A DNA stretch of 64,000 bases from Gilvimarinus japonicus (GCF_042847215.1 NZ_AP031500.1:1550001-1614000), one strand, 5' to 3'. Shown: positions 1 to 8,659, counted from the stretch's first letter. Made by a program: numbers and translations. The notes: generated by a model from the sequence alone, not told the origin.

Positions 1-42
1 GCGGCCTCGCTCTGTGAGCTGCAGTGTTAGTTAGGCTTTATA

Positions 43-88
43 TTCCTATATAGGTATTTTAGTTCTATTAATTGCCTTATATGGGTAT
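43..88. promoter_or_regulatory. Paired palindromes upstream of hipB-like gene (candidate autoregulatory operator)
   Basis: Two similar CC-N6-GG palindromes are visible: CCTATATAGG at 45-54 and CCTTATATGG at 75-84. Their first bases are exactly 30 bp apart, about three helical turns, so dimers would bind the same DNA face. HipB proteins are known to bind spaced CC/GG palindromes in their own promoter. Assignment as the operator of the adjacent HTH gene is inference. Confidence 0.45.
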
Positions 89-170
89 ATTTTAATGTTT
101 GTATTTACGATTTTATGCTATCTTTAAAACTCGCTTATTAACCTTGGTGCACTTTTGTTGCGAGGTGTTT

Positions 171-482
171 ATGCCGAGTACCGATTACCAGTTAGGCATC
201 GATGATGATGCTAAACGGGCCTTTGAGATCTTTGCTGGTAACCTGAAACAAGCGCGCAAGGCGCGAGGCTGGACGATTCAAGAGGCCGCCTCTCGGGCGC
301 TCCTGTCGGTGAATGCCTACCGCGCCGCTGAGGCCGGTAACTTAGGCACCGCCGCGGGGGTGTATCTCGCCGCGCTTAATGCCATGGGCTTGGCCGACGC
401 CGTGGCCGATTTAGCGGCGCCACACCGCGACGACATAGGCCGACAGATTCAGTTGGCCAACGCTAAGCTGCGGGGGCGTTAA
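171..482 (+). CDS. HipB-like HTH antitoxin/repressor
   Basis: A 103-residue helix-turn-helix protein of the XRE/HipB type. Residues about 20-70 form the HTH, with a typical LKQARKARGWTIQEAASRA opening. An ATG at 171 preceded by GAGGTG is preferred over the upstream in-frame ATG at 99, whose extra residues look non-native. Its stop overlaps the ATG of the following HipA-like kinase by one base, the usual arrangement of a toxin-antitoxin pair. It should neutralise the kinase and repress the pair through the palindromes upstream. The C-terminal part is short and not distinctive, so the antitoxin role rests mainly on the partner gene. Confidence 0.75.
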   Translation: MPSTDYQLGIDDDAKRAFEIFAGNLKQARKARGWTIQEAASRALLSVNAYRAAEAGNLGTAAGVYLAALNAMGLADAVADLAAPHRDDIGRQIQLANAKLRGR

Positions 483-1693
483 TGGCCTATCAGTCGGCTT
501 ACGTCTTTGCTCGGCTCGCCGCTGGTGAGTGCCGCTTGGCCGGTACTATAAGCTGTGCGCCGCCGTTGGCGGAATTTGTCTACAGTAAGTCGTGGCTGGC
601 CGAGCCCGAGGCTTACCCCCTCGATCCGGTAAATTTACCTTTAATAAACCGCACCTTTCGCACCCAAAATCCCAAGGGCACCTTTGGCGTTTTTACCGAC
701 GCCGGGCCGGACGATTGGGGCACGCGTATTATGTTGATGCACCATAACAGCAGTCCACAAAACGAAGTCGAGCGTTTGCTGCGCACCAGCGGTGGCGGGG
801 TCGGTTTGCTGGAGTTTAGTTTGTCGCGCAGTTATCCACGCCGCGCCCCCCAGTTGCCCGGTGTCGAGCTGCTCGATGAGTTGGCTGCCGTCGCGCAAAA
901 AGTACAGGCGCACGAACCGCTCACGCCCGAGCAGTTAGCATTAATTGAGCCCGGCTCATCCATGGGGGGCGCACGGCCTAAAGTAGTCGTGGCCGATAAC
1001 ACTAGTCAGTGGTTGGTAAAGTTCTCGCGCCAACAGGATTTGCTGAACATCCCCGCGCTGGAGTTTTTAACCATGGAGTTGCTGCGCGAGGCTGGACTTC
1101 GCGTGCCTGCAACCGGGTTGCGCGAGTTGGGCGGTGGGCATCACGCGTTTTTAATTGCGCGGTTTGATCGGCTCACGTGCCAACCGGTGCACTTTGTTTC
1201 GGCTAACAGCCTATTTAACACCTCGCGTTTGCGTATGGTGCGCGACTCGCGCAAGAACCCTTACAGTTATATTAACTTGGCGGCTGTTTTGCGCAAACAC
1301 TCGGCCGAGCCAGTGCAGGATTGTCGCGAATTATTTACCCGTATGCTGTGCAATATTTTGCTTGGCAATACCGACGATCACGCTCGCAACCATGCCATGA
1401 TGTACTTGGTGGGCGATAGGCGGTGGCGGTTATCGCCGGTATACGATGTCCTGCCAACCTTAGGGGGTGTGCGAGGTCATCAAGCTATGGGTGTGGGCGC
1501 GCAAGGCGCCGATGCCACACTGGAAAATGCCCGCTCGCTTTGCCGGCTGTTTTATTTTAGCGATGCCCAAGCGCGCAGCGAGATTGAGCGATTACGCGCG
1601 TTAGTAGCTACACTACCTAAGCGCGCCGCTAAGGCGGGAATGGCAGCCGGCGAGGTTCATATGCTTGAGGGTGTGTTAAATCTAGGCGCCTAA
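482..1693 (+). CDS. HipA-like serine/threonine kinase toxin
   Basis: A 403-residue protein of the HipA family, whose characterised members phosphorylate glutamyl-tRNA synthetase or related targets and induce dormancy. The sequence shows the glycine-rich segment SSMGGARPK (about residues 159-167) that forms the nucleotide-binding loop. The catalytic signature GNTDDHARN has D298 as the expected catalytic aspartate, and LSPVYDVLPT follows as the magnesium-binding segment. Length is slightly below the E. coli HipA length of about 440. It is translationally coupled to the upstream HTH gene. The target of this particular kinase cannot be read from sequence. The pair sits outside the sugar locus and has no obvious link to it. 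Confidence 0.85.
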   Translation: MAYQSAYVFARLAAGECRLAGTISCAPPLAEFVYSKSWLAEPEAYPLDPVNLPLINRTFRTQNPKGTFGVFTDAGPDDWGTRIMLMHHNSSPQNEVERLLRTSGGGVGLLEFSLSRSYPRRAPQLPGVELLDELAAVAQKVQAHEPLTPEQLALIEPGSSMGGARPKVVVADNTSQWLVKFSRQQDLLNIPALEFLTMELLREAGLRVPATGLRELGGGHHAFLIARFDRLTCQPVHFVSANSLFNTSRLRMVRDSRKNPYSYINLAAVLRKHSAEPVQDCRELFTRMLCNILLGNTDDHARNHAMMYLVGDRRWRLSPVYDVLPTLGGVRGHQAMGVGAQGADATLENARSLCRLFYFSDAQARSEIERLRALVATLPKRAAKAGMAAGEVHMLEGVLNLGA

Positions 1694-1978
1694 CGGCGTT
1701 GCGGACTTTAATGAATTACCTCGCTATCGATTTATATCGTCTAAACTTATGTAAAGTTTGCCACCTCTGGGTATCTGTTTTATCTCTGCAGGCACTGTTA
1801 TCGCGGCATCAAACTGTGATGGTGTCGTGATATCAAAGGGTGACGATTTTTGTTGGCCGGTTTTCCCCTTGTAATAACGACGCTGCAGCCTCACCTAATG
1901 GCTATGGGCAGCGGTAAGTGCTGCGTTATTTTCAGGTGTTACCTAACACTCTTGCATTGATAGTTTCCGAGGTACGTT

Positions 1979-3022
1979 ATGTCTCAGTCTGCATCAAGCA
2001 ATCGTCAATTACTGCTTGCCTCTCGCCCCCAGGGCCGACCAACAGTCGACAACTTTACACTGACCGAGGCGCCGCTACCGAAGCCTGCAAAAGGGCAAGT
2101 GTTGTTGCGCACGGTATTTTTATCTATCGACCCTTATATGCGTGGCCGCATGAGTGATGCTGAATCTTACGCCGCCCCCGTCGCTTTGGGTGACGTAATG
2201 GTGGGTGGTACTGTATCGCGCGTGGTTAGCTCACAGGCAGATGGCTTTGAGTCGGGCGATTGGGTTGTAGGCTTTACCGGTTGGCAAGACTACGCCACCG
2301 CGAGCGGTGAAGGCTTAGTAAAGCTGCCGTCAAGTTTGGCCGAGCCCTCTCACGCACTGGGTATTTTGGGTATGCCGGGCTTTACTGCCTACATGGGCTT
2401 GCTGGATATCGGTAAGCCGCAGGCCGGAGAGACTGTTGTCGTTGCCGCAGCGACTGGGCCGGTGGGCGCAACAGTGGGGCAAATAGCCAAGATTAAGGGG
2501 GCTCGCGCGGTGGGTGTCGCTGGCGGGCCCGAGAAGTGCCGCTACGCCGTCGAGACTTTGGGGTTTGATGCCTGCCTCGATCATAAAGCGCCCGACTTTG
2601 CCGAGCAATTAAAAGCCGCCTGTGGCGATGGTATTGATGTGTACTTTGAAAATGTGGGCGGCAAAGTATTCGATGCGGTAATGCCGCTGCTAAACACTAA
2701 GGCCCGTATTCCGCTGTGCGGCATGGTTTCTATGTACAACAGCACCGGCTTGCCCGATGGCCCGGATCGTTTGCCGCTTTTGATGGGCACGCTGTTGAAA
2801 AAGCGTGTCAGTGTTAAAGGCTTTATCGTGTTTGACGACTACGGCCCCGAAATGCCCGAGTTTATGCAGCAAATGAGTCAGTGGTTAAGTGAGGGCAAAG
2901 TTCATTATCGCGAACAGCAGGTAGAGGGGCTAGAGCAAGCGCCGCAGGCACTGTTTGATGTGCTTGACGGTAAAAACTTTGGCAAGCTCGTGGTGCGCGT
3001 CGGCCCTGACGAATTAAGCTAA
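1979..3022 (+). CDS. NADP-dependent medium-chain oxidoreductase (LTB4DH/CurA-like)
   Basis: A 347-residue zinc-free medium-chain dehydrogenase/reductase of the leukotriene-B4-dehydrogenase/CurA/YncB group, which reduce activated double bonds of enones with NADPH. Evidence is the family motif SIDPYMRGRMSD near residue 50, the Rossmann segment AATGPVGATVGQIAK around residue 155, and ENVGG near residue 225. No zinc-binding cysteines are present. The ATG follows GAGGTACGTT. It stands alone, with a small membrane-protein gene downstream in the same direction. The physiological substrate is unknown. Confidence 0.85.
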   Translation: MSQSASSNRQLLLASRPQGRPTVDNFTLTEAPLPKPAKGQVLLRTVFLSIDPYMRGRMSDAESYAAPVALGDVMVGGTVSRVVSSQADGFESGDWVVGFTGWQDYATASGEGLVKLPSSLAEPSHALGILGMPGFTAYMGLLDIGKPQAGETVVVAAATGPVGATVGQIAKIKGARAVGVAGGPEKCRYAVETLGFDACLDHKAPDFAEQLKAACGDGIDVYFENVGGKVFDAVMPLLNTKARIPLCGMVSMYNSTGLPDGPDRLPLLMGTLLKKRVSVKGFIVFDDYGPEMPEFMQQMSQWLSEGKVHYREQQVEGLEQAPQALFDVLDGKNFGKLVVRVGPDELS

Positions 3023-3087
3023 TGACGTTTATGCTTGCGTCCAATTAAGCGGTTTAAATAATGGCTTTAATGAAACAAGGAAATCCA

Positions 3088-3264
3088 ATGACGCTTATCG
3101 TAAGGGTTTTGCTGGCTGTATTTTGCCTGTTTGCGGCAGTCGCGTGCTATGTTTTCGGGGCTCCGGCGGGTGGCGCGATATTTTTACTCATCGGGCTGTT
3201 GCTTGAAGGTTTGTTTTGGTTTGGTTTGCTGGGCCACTGGCGTCAGCAATCTTCGGTGCGGTAG
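3088..3264 (+). CDS. Small two-helix membrane protein
   Basis: A 58-residue, strongly hydrophobic protein with two predicted membrane segments (about residues 3-22 and 25-46) separated by a short Gly/Pro turn, ending in a polar tail HWRQQSSVR. The start at 3088 is chosen because AAGGAA lies just upstream; two earlier in-frame ATGs lack this. I do not recognise a family. It lies 65 bp after the MDR gene and may be cotranscribed with it. Confidence 0.5.
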   Translation: MTLIVRVLLAVFCLFAAVACYVFGAPAGGAIFLLIGLLLEGLFWFGLLGHWRQQSSVR

Positions 3265-3385
3265 CGTCTTCGGGTGGGTGGTAAATCGACACCACCCGTG
3301 CTGGATATCAGGATAAGCGACGGCAGGCTACTATTTTGTCATATACGTTATTTATTTTTATATTCACGAAAACTCAGAGGTAAAC

Positions 3386-4063
3386 ATGAAAGTACTAATG
3401 GTCCTAACATCGCACGATCAGCTGGGCGATACCGGCAACAAAACCGGTTTTTGGCTAGAAGAGTTTACCGCGCCTTACTACGCGTTTTTAGATGCGGGGG
3501 CCGAGCTAACCTTAGCATCGCCTAAAGGCGGTCAACCGCCGCTGGACCCCAAAAGTGACGATCCAGATGGCCAAACAGAAACGACCAAGCGTTTTTCTGA
3601 TGACGCGATAGCGCAAAAGGCGTTAGCGAATACCCAAAGGTTGGAAAATATTAACGCCGACGATTATGACGCAGTGTTTTACCCCGGCGGCCATGGCCCC
3701 TTGTGGGATTTAGCTGAGAGCGCTAAGTCAGTCGCGTTAATTGAGTCTTTTGCAAAAGCGAATAAGCCCCTCGGTTTTGTCTGTCATGCGCCAGCCGTTT
3801 TGCGCGATGTTAAAGGCGAAAACGGTGAGCCGCTGGTAAAAGGTAAAAAAGTCACAGGCTTTAGTAATAGCGAAGAAGACGGCGTAGGCTTAACCGACGT
3901 TGTCCCATTTTTGCTGGAGGATATGCTTAAAAGTAACGGCGCTGAGTACCAAAAAGGCGATGACTGGCAAAGCTTTGCTCTGGTTGATGGTCTTTTGGTG
4001 TCGGGCCAAAACCCGGCCTCATCGGCGCAGGCGGCCAATCTTTTGTTGGCGTTGTTAGCCTAG
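3386..4063 (+). CDS. DJ-1/PfpI family protein (Hsp31-like class I glutamine amidotransferase fold)
   Basis: A 225-residue member of the DJ-1/ThiJ/PfpI superfamily, closest in layout to the Hsp31/YDR533C-like glyoxalase III and chaperone group. Visible features are the glutamate-rich segment GFWLEEFTAPY (E25/E26), the loop FYPGGHGPLWDL at about residue 98, and the nucleophile elbow FVCHAPAV with C133-H134. Members handle methylglyoxal or glycated and damaged proteins, but assignment to one reaction is not possible from sequence alone. It starts after CAGAGGTAAAC and is monocistronic, converging on the next gene. Confidence 0.85.
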   Translation: MKVLMVLTSHDQLGDTGNKTGFWLEEFTAPYYAFLDAGAELTLASPKGGQPPLDPKSDDPDGQTETTKRFSDDAIAQKALANTQRLENINADDYDAVFYPGGHGPLWDLAESAKSVALIESFAKANKPLGFVCHAPAVLRDVKGENGEPLVKGKKVTGFSNSEEDGVGLTDVVPFLLEDMLKSNGAEYQKGDDWQSFALVDGLLVSGQNPASSAQAANLLLALLA

Positions 4064-4095
4064 ATATAGAAACTTAAATGTAAATTTTTACCCCA

Positions 4096-4131
4096 AACCC
4101 TGCGTTTAGCCCAAAGGCTTTGCGCGGGGTT
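4096..4131. terminator. Candidate convergent terminator hairpin
   Basis: Arms AACCCTGCG (4096-4104) and CGCGGGGTT (4123-4131) pair over nine positions with one wobble, and a smaller AGCC/GGCT stem sits in the loop. It lies between two convergent genes and overlaps the stop of the minus-strand gene. There is no clear U-tract. Confidence 0.3.
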
Positions 4132-4927
4132 AGCGTTTACCGTTACGCGCATCCAGTTCTCGTTGCATATTTTCCAGCATGTTTTCTCCCGTCGAGGATT
4201 TCCCGTCACAGTTAGACATATACCAATCTCGCGCAACGCCGCGTTTTTGTATCGCTTGCGCTTTTAAACAACTTTCATAGCCTAACTCCGCAACCGTTGT
4301 CCTGTTGGCATTGGTCCAGGTGTGATTGTTGGTGGCGCGCGCCCTTGGCTGTGAAAGCCGTTGTGTTTTTGCCTTGTTAATTTTTTGCTGTAAATGCGGG
4401 TGAAAAACCTGATGGTTTGTCGCTGCAGGCGAGGCTGTACCTGTTGTACTGGGTGTTAGGTTTAATAGGTTAGGGTTTGTCGTCTGAAAATTCTTACTGT
4501 TTGCGGTATCCGGGGGTAGAGTGACGGCCGGGGTTCGGTCAGAAATCGTAGTGTGTTGAGCTGATACTGGTTCCGGTTCTGGTTGTAGCATCTTTGGGGG
4601 TTGAGGTGCCGGAGCTTGTTTGTGTCTGTGCAGGGCGACCTGAATCACCGGCATTAGGTCTTCCATCGGGTTGGCGTCACCCAGTTTTCGCATTTGATGC
4701 TCTGGCCAAAAATAAAATGCAGTACCGTGCATTACCACGGAGATCACAAGTGTGACGCTTAGTAACCTAGCATTTTTCGGTTTGGTTGCGGGCTGCTGTG
4801 ATAGCTCCTTCCCCCATTCAGGCACAAAATTGAGAACTGGTTCTGGCAGTTTTGGTTGCCGCACAAATGGAGGTCGAGTATAAACCGCTCGAAAATAGAG
4901 TTGTCGGATATCCATGTCCACAGACAT
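4130..4927 (-). CDS. TonB-like single-pass, proline-rich protein of unknown function
   Basis: A 265-residue protein with a cytoplasmic N-terminal tail of about 50 residues and one membrane segment at about residues 54-74 (RLLSVTLVISVVMHGTAFYF). A long Pro/Thr/Asn/Gln-rich, low-complexity stretch with repeated PEPEP- and PPKM-like pieces follows. The short C-terminal region holds two cysteines in YESCLKAQ and YMSNCDGK. The membrane anchor followed by a Pro-rich spacer is like TonB, but I cannot see a TonB C-terminal domain. A second start is possible at 4915. It is alone, divergent from nothing obvious, and its role is unknown. Confidence 0.55.
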   Translation of the reverse strand: MSVDMDIRQLYFRAVYTRPPFVRQPKLPEPVLNFVPEWGKELSQQPATKPKNARLLSVTLVISVVMHGTAFYFWPEHQMRKLGDANPMEDLMPVIQVALHRHKQAPAPQPPKMLQPEPEPVSAQHTTISDRTPAVTLPPDTANSKNFQTTNPNLLNLTPSTTGTASPAATNHQVFHPHLQQKINKAKTQRLSQPRARATNNHTWTNANRTTVAELGYESCLKAQAIQKRGVARDWYMSNCDGKSSTGENMLENMQRELDARNGKR

Positions 4928-5056
4928 TTAAGGGCGCTCGGTTATTCTTAGTCGCTGCTAAGACAAGCCGAACGAGGGATAGTTTCGATGGATTTGCGGT
5001 GGTGCGGTGGAGAAAAATGCCGGTAGGCTATGCTGTATGGTCGTAAGAAAATAAAG

Positions 5057-5084
5057 TAGCTCGTGCGGCGGTCCGCACGAGCTA
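5057..5084 (-). terminator. Rho-independent terminator of the outer-membrane barrel gene
   Basis: A perfect 12-bp stem (5057-5068 with 5073-5084) closes a CGGT loop directly downstream of the minus-strand gene ending at 5093. On the minus strand it is followed by CTTTATTTTC, a U-rich tail. Confidence 0.8.
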
Positions 5085-5092
5085 GAGGGGCG

Positions 5093-5650
5093 TTAAAACG
5101 TAAATTTAACACCGCCGCCAAAATAATTAACGTCTGCGACATCTATGTCGTAAAAATTGGCCTCACCAATAATGGATAATCGTGGGCTTAGCATATACTC
5201 GCCGCCAATACCGTACGCGGCATCGGTGCCGTCGATTGTTTCTGTCTCGCTAAATTCAGTATTGCCTGAGGAGGCGGTTATTTCGGCTTCAAACTCCCAA
5301 GCAAAAATACCGGCCTTGCCGTATAGCGAGAACTTTTCAGAGATAGGGATGGAGGCAACAAATGTCGCTTCGGCGCCATAAATACTGATGGTGGCGTCTT
5401 CGTCAAAGCCATCAAAATCGAGTTCTTCTTCGAAATCGAATGATCCCAAGTAAGTCGCTCCACCCTGCACAGCAAAGTATTTGTTGATTTGATAGCCAGC
5501 TTGCGCACTCATTCCAAGAGCGTTATCCAGCTCGTCCTCATCGGGGGTTGATAAACCGCCAGTACCTCTTACGTAAAAGTCGGCCAGAGCAGATTGTGTT
5601 GCTAGGCTTAGTGCGAAGCCTGAGGCGAGTAACCATTTGATATTAAGCAT
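5093..5650 (-). CDS. Outer-membrane beta-barrel protein (porin-like/OmpA-barrel family)
   Basis: A 185-residue secreted protein. A signal peptide of about 23 residues (MLNIKWLLASGFALSLATQSALA) precedes alternating-polarity beta-strands. The first strand, DFYVRGTGGLS, and the final FGGGVKFTF ending in phenylalanine are typical of small eight-stranded barrels folded by BamA. An Asp/Glu-rich loop at about residues 70-90 would face outside. The start at 5650 is chosen because AAGGAG lies at the right distance; an upstream ATG at 5680 would spoil the signal peptide. Function cannot be narrowed beyond a structural or adhesion-type barrel. Confidence 0.75.
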   Translation of the reverse strand: MLNIKWLLASGFALSLATQSALADFYVRGTGGLSTPDEDELDNALGMSAQAGYQINKYFAVQGGATYLGSFDFEEELDFDGFDEDATISIYGAEATFVASIPISEKFSLYGKAGIFAWEFEAEITASSGNTEFSETETIDGTDAAYGIGGEYMLSPRLSIIGEANFYDIDVADVNYFGGGVKFTF

Positions 5651-5774
5651 GAGTGTTAACTCCTTGAGAGATGTGCACAAGCATTGTTGCTTACGCTCCT
5701 TGGGGCGCGGATTCTAATAAGCTGGACGCATAATTTCAATGGTAAGTTGTGGCGCTTATCGGTTAAGGCTGCAT

Positions 5775-6560
5775 TTAGGCGAGTCGCTGCGCAATCGGCT
5801 CCTCGTCTCTAAGCGTTAGCACCTCAACCCCATTGGCGGTCACAGCCAGGGTGTGTTCCCATTGAGCCGATAGTTTTTTGTCGCGGGTAATGACGGTCCA
5901 GTCGTCTTTTAAGGTTTTTGTTTTAGCTGAGCCTTGATTAATCATCGGCTCAATGGTGAAAGTCATGCCTTCTTGCAATACTAAGCCGGCACCTGGGCTG
6001 CCGTAGTGCAGCACCGACGGTGCCTCGTGCATCTGCTGGCCAATACCGTGGCCGCAGTAATCTCTTACCACGCTAAAACCGTTCTGGTGAGCGTAACGGG
6101 CAATGGCGTAGCCTACATCACCCAGTGTATTACCCGGCTTTACTGCGTCAATGCCACGCCATAGCGCCTGGTAGGTGGCGTCGACTAACGTGCGGGCTAA
6201 AGGTGTGACATCACCAATGCAATACATTTTGCTGGAGTCCGCGATATACCCGTCCTTTTCCAGCGTAATATCAATATTGACAATATCACCGCTTTTTAAT
6301 GGTTTGTCTGTTGGCAAACCGTGGCACACGACATAATTGGGTGAGGCGTTTAAGGTATATGGGTAATCGTACTGACCAAGGCTTGCCGGGCGTGCGTTTA
6401 AAGCTTCGCGAATATACTGCTCCACCCAGTTGTTAATCGTCATGGTGGTGACGCCTTCCATCATGCGTTTATCCAGCTCGGCAAACACCTGCGCTAACAG
6501 TTTGCCGGCACGGCGCATTTTGGCCAGTGCCTCGGGTGATTTTAAAATAATCTCATTCAT
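5775..6560 (-). CDS. map: Type I methionine aminopeptidase
   Basis: A 261-residue MetAP-I, which removes the initiator methionine from nascent proteins in the cytoplasm. All five metal ligands of the family are visible: Asp in NIDITLEKDG, Asp in YIADSSKMY, His in QQMHEAPSVLHYG, Glu in TFTIEPMI and Glu in SAQWEHTLAV. It overlaps the upstream ParD-like gene by eight bases and is probably translated with it. Many gammaproteobacteria carry more than one map copy, and a copy coupled to a ParD-like gene is often an accessory one. Whether this is the essential copy cannot be judged here. Confidence 0.93.
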   Translation of the reverse strand: MNEIILKSPEALAKMRRAGKLLAQVFAELDKRMMEGVTTMTINNWVEQYIREALNARPASLGQYDYPYTLNASPNYVVCHGLPTDKPLKSGDIVNIDITLEKDGYIADSSKMYCIGDVTPLARTLVDATYQALWRGIDAVKPGNTLGDVGYAIARYAHQNGFSVVRDYCGHGIGQQMHEAPSVLHYGSPGAGLVLQEGMTFTIEPMINQGSAKTKTLKDDWTVITRDKKLSAQWEHTLAVTANGVEVLTLRDEEPIAQRLA

Positions 6561-6756
6561 TGCAACTGCCTCGCGTGAGTTCCGTCCCAGTTAACTCAGC
6601 CCGAATCAGTTCGGCAAAGGTTTTATCTTGGTTAAGCTCCGCCAGCCGCCCGATTTTTAGCCAAAACTCCGCCTGTGCGTTAATCGAGCGCTGCATCACG
6701 CCGCTGGCGTGGCGCAGCTCGTCGTGCAGTGCGTCGGATACTTTTACGATACCCAT
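6553..6756 (-). CDS. ParD-like small protein coupled to map
   Basis: A 67-residue protein of the ParD-like family: an N-terminal ribbon-helix-helix-type start (MGIVKVSDALHDELRHAS) followed by RSINAQAEFWLKIGRLAEL. The gene has a strong TTGGAGG ribosome site and its end overlaps the start of map. ParD-like genes next to a methionine aminopeptidase are a recurrent pairing in proteobacteria. No ParE toxin is present, so this is unlikely to be a classic toxin-antitoxin pair. Its function is unknown; it may regulate expression of map. Confidence 0.75.
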   Translation of the reverse strand: MGIVKVSDALHDELRHASGVMQRSINAQAEFWLKIGRLAELNQDKTFAELIRAELTGTELTRGSCNE

Positions 6757-6787
6757 GGTGGGTGTGCCTCCAACTGTAAATATGCGA

Positions 6788-6808
6788 AGTATATATGAAT
6801 CGTATACT
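6788..6808. promoter_or_regulatory. Inverted repeat upstream of ParD-like/map operon
   Basis: AGTATA (6788-6793) and TATACT (6803-6808) form a 6-bp inverted repeat with a 9-bp spacer, 32-52 bp upstream of the ParD-like start. Ribbon-helix-helix proteins often bind such sites in their own promoter. This is a candidate only. Confidence 0.25.
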
Positions 6809-7003
6809 ATGGTGTGTGAATAATTGTTTAGGGACGGCGTAGCAGAGGTGTAGATGCGTGTGGCCAGCGGCAGGTGCTATTGCGCCATTGAATGATGATA
6901 GTATTCGTACTTCAAAATGATTCTCTTCAGCTGGATCAGGCACAGACGTTCGGCCTGTCTTTAGCAGACAGCCGTGATCAATTTTTACGTGGAGGGAGCA
7001 TTC

Positions 7004-7924
7004 ATGCCAGTTTGTTTTGATATTGGCGGCACAAACATTCGCTCGGGTTGGCCCGACCAAGAGGGGATTGTGCAAATCGTTAATCAGTGCGCCACACCCG
7101 ATGCTTCACTAGAAGCATTTTTAACGGTGTTGGTTGCAATGGTGCAAAGCGCCCCAAGCGCGCAACAAGATTTTGTGGCCATTTCGATTACCGGCTTTGT
7201 AAATACTAAATCCGGCGAACTCACGATTGCGAATATACCTTATTTAAAAAACCGAAACCTTGCCGAGCTATTAGAAGCGCGCGTGAATGTGCCGGTTGTG
7301 GTCGCCAATGATGCGGACTGTTTGGCACTTGCGGAGGCTCATGTCGGTGTCGCAAAAGGTGAGCGCAATGTCTTTGCGATTATCTTGGGTACCGGAGTGG
7401 GTGGCGCTTTGGTGCTGAACGGCCAAGTGGTGACAGGCTTTGGCGGAATTTCAGGCGAGTGGGGACACGGTCCTGTTGTCGACCCCACTGCCGGTGGCTT
7501 AGTAGAGCATATGGGTTATTTTCAGTGCGGATGTGGCCAAACAGGATGCTTAGATACGGTCGGTGCTGCCCGTGGGATGGAGAGTGTGCATAAAGCGTTA
7601 AGCGGCACGACGATCGGGGCAAAGCAAATTTTGCATGGCTGGCGTAACGGTGAGGCTGACGCGGCAAAAACAGTCGAGGTATGCACCGAAATGCTCGCCC
7701 GAGTGCTTAGCGTAGTGATTAATACGTTTGGCCCGGGCTCTGTGCCTGCTGGCGGTGGCTTGGCGAACGCGCAGGATTTTATCGCAAAAATCGATGCAAA
7801 AGTTCGCGCTATAGTGTTGTCGCAATACGATCGGCCGCTGGTTGTTCAGGCGCAGCATGTGGCCAACGCCGGTCTTGTGGGGGCGGCTTTTTTACGCCCA
7901 GATAGCAAGGTGGGGAAGCTGTAA
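7004..7924 (+). CDS. ROK family sugar kinase
   Basis: A 306-residue ROK (repressor, ORF, kinase) protein without a DNA-binding domain, so a sugar kinase. It shows the phosphate-binding start CFDIGGTNIRSG and the ATP segment IILGTGVGGALV. The catalytic region ends in GEWGHGP, and the zinc-binding cluster is CGCGQTGCLDT. The start at 7004 follows GGAGGG. Families with this pattern phosphorylate glucose, N-acetylglucosamine, N-acetylmannosamine or fructose; the exact substrate is not decidable by eye. The stop codon abuts the ATG of cutC, so the two are cotranscribed. Confidence 0.85.
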   Translation: MPVCFDIGGTNIRSGWPDQEGIVQIVNQCATPDASLEAFLTVLVAMVQSAPSAQQDFVAISITGFVNTKSGELTIANIPYLKNRNLAELLEARVNVPVVVANDADCLALAEAHVGVAKGERNVFAIILGTGVGGALVLNGQVVTGFGGISGEWGHGPVVDPTAGGLVEHMGYFQCGCGQTGCLDTVGAARGMESVHKALSGTTIGAKQILHGWRNGEADAAKTVEVCTEMLARVLSVVINTFGPGSVPAGGGLANAQDFIAKIDAKVRAIVLSQYDRPLVVQAQHVANAGLVGAAFLRPDSKVGKL

Positions 7925-8659
7925 ATGGCGAAGGTTATTTTTGAGGTGTGTATTGATGCGCCACAGGCACTTATTAATGCCAAGCAGGGCGGCGCGGATC
8001 GGGTAGAGCTTTGCGCTGCATTGGTAGCTGGTGGGCTTACGCCAACACGTGCGCTGATGCGTTTTGCCACGGCCGAGGCCGTGCCCGCCCATGTGATGAT
8101 TCGCCCACGGGGCGGCGACTTTTGTTTTACGGCCGCCGAAGTACAGCTCATGCTCGATGATATCGCGCAAGCGCGAGATGAAAACATGCAAGGCGTGGTG
8201 CTTGGGGCGACGCATCAAGATGGAACACTCGATTTAGAAACATTGGCAAAGCTCGTAGCGGCTGCCAGCGGAATGGACATCACCTTGCATCGCGCGTTCG
8301 ACTTGACGCCAGATCCATTCGTGGCACTAGAGCAGGCGATTGCGTTAGGCTTTAATCGTATTTTAACCAGTGGCCAACAAAAAACAGCCTTGCAAGGCAA
8401 ACAGCTACTGGCACGTCTCATCGATAAAGCCGATGGGCGCATCGAGATTATGCCTGGCAGCGGCATTAATGCCGTTAATGTCCGCGAGTTGGCCACACTA
8501 ATGCCACTGACTTGCGTACATGCCTCGTGCTCGGAGTTTATACCGCAAGCGCCAGAAGCAGCGATAAAACTTGGATTTTGTGCCACTGAGGGGCGGCGGC
8601 AGACCAGCCTTGATGTGGTGCAGCGGATGACTGATATTTTGGTTGCGCTTGGGGCTTAG
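7925..8659 (+). CDS. cutC: CutC family protein
   Basis: A 244-residue TIM-barrel protein of the CutC family. Recognisable segments are FEVCIDAPQALINAKQGGADRVELC, MIRPRGGDF, THQDGTLDLETL and DITLHRAFDLTPD. The name comes from a proposed copper-homeostasis role in E. coli that has been questioned. CutC genes are repeatedly found beside sugar kinases and hydrolases, which suggests a carbohydrate-related activity. Here it directly follows the ROK kinase with no gap, which supports a joint metabolic role, though the reaction is unknown. Confidence 0.88.
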   Translation: MAKVIFEVCIDAPQALINAKQGGADRVELCAALVAGGLTPTRALMRFATAEAVPAHVMIRPRGGDFCFTAAEVQLMLDDIAQARDENMQGVVLGATHQDGTLDLETLAKLVAAASGMDITLHRAFDLTPDPFVALEQAIALGFNRILTSGQQKTALQGKQLLARLIDKADGRIEIMPGSGINAVNVRELATLMPLTCVHASCSEFIPQAPEAAIKLGFCATEGRRQTSLDVVQRMTDILVALGA

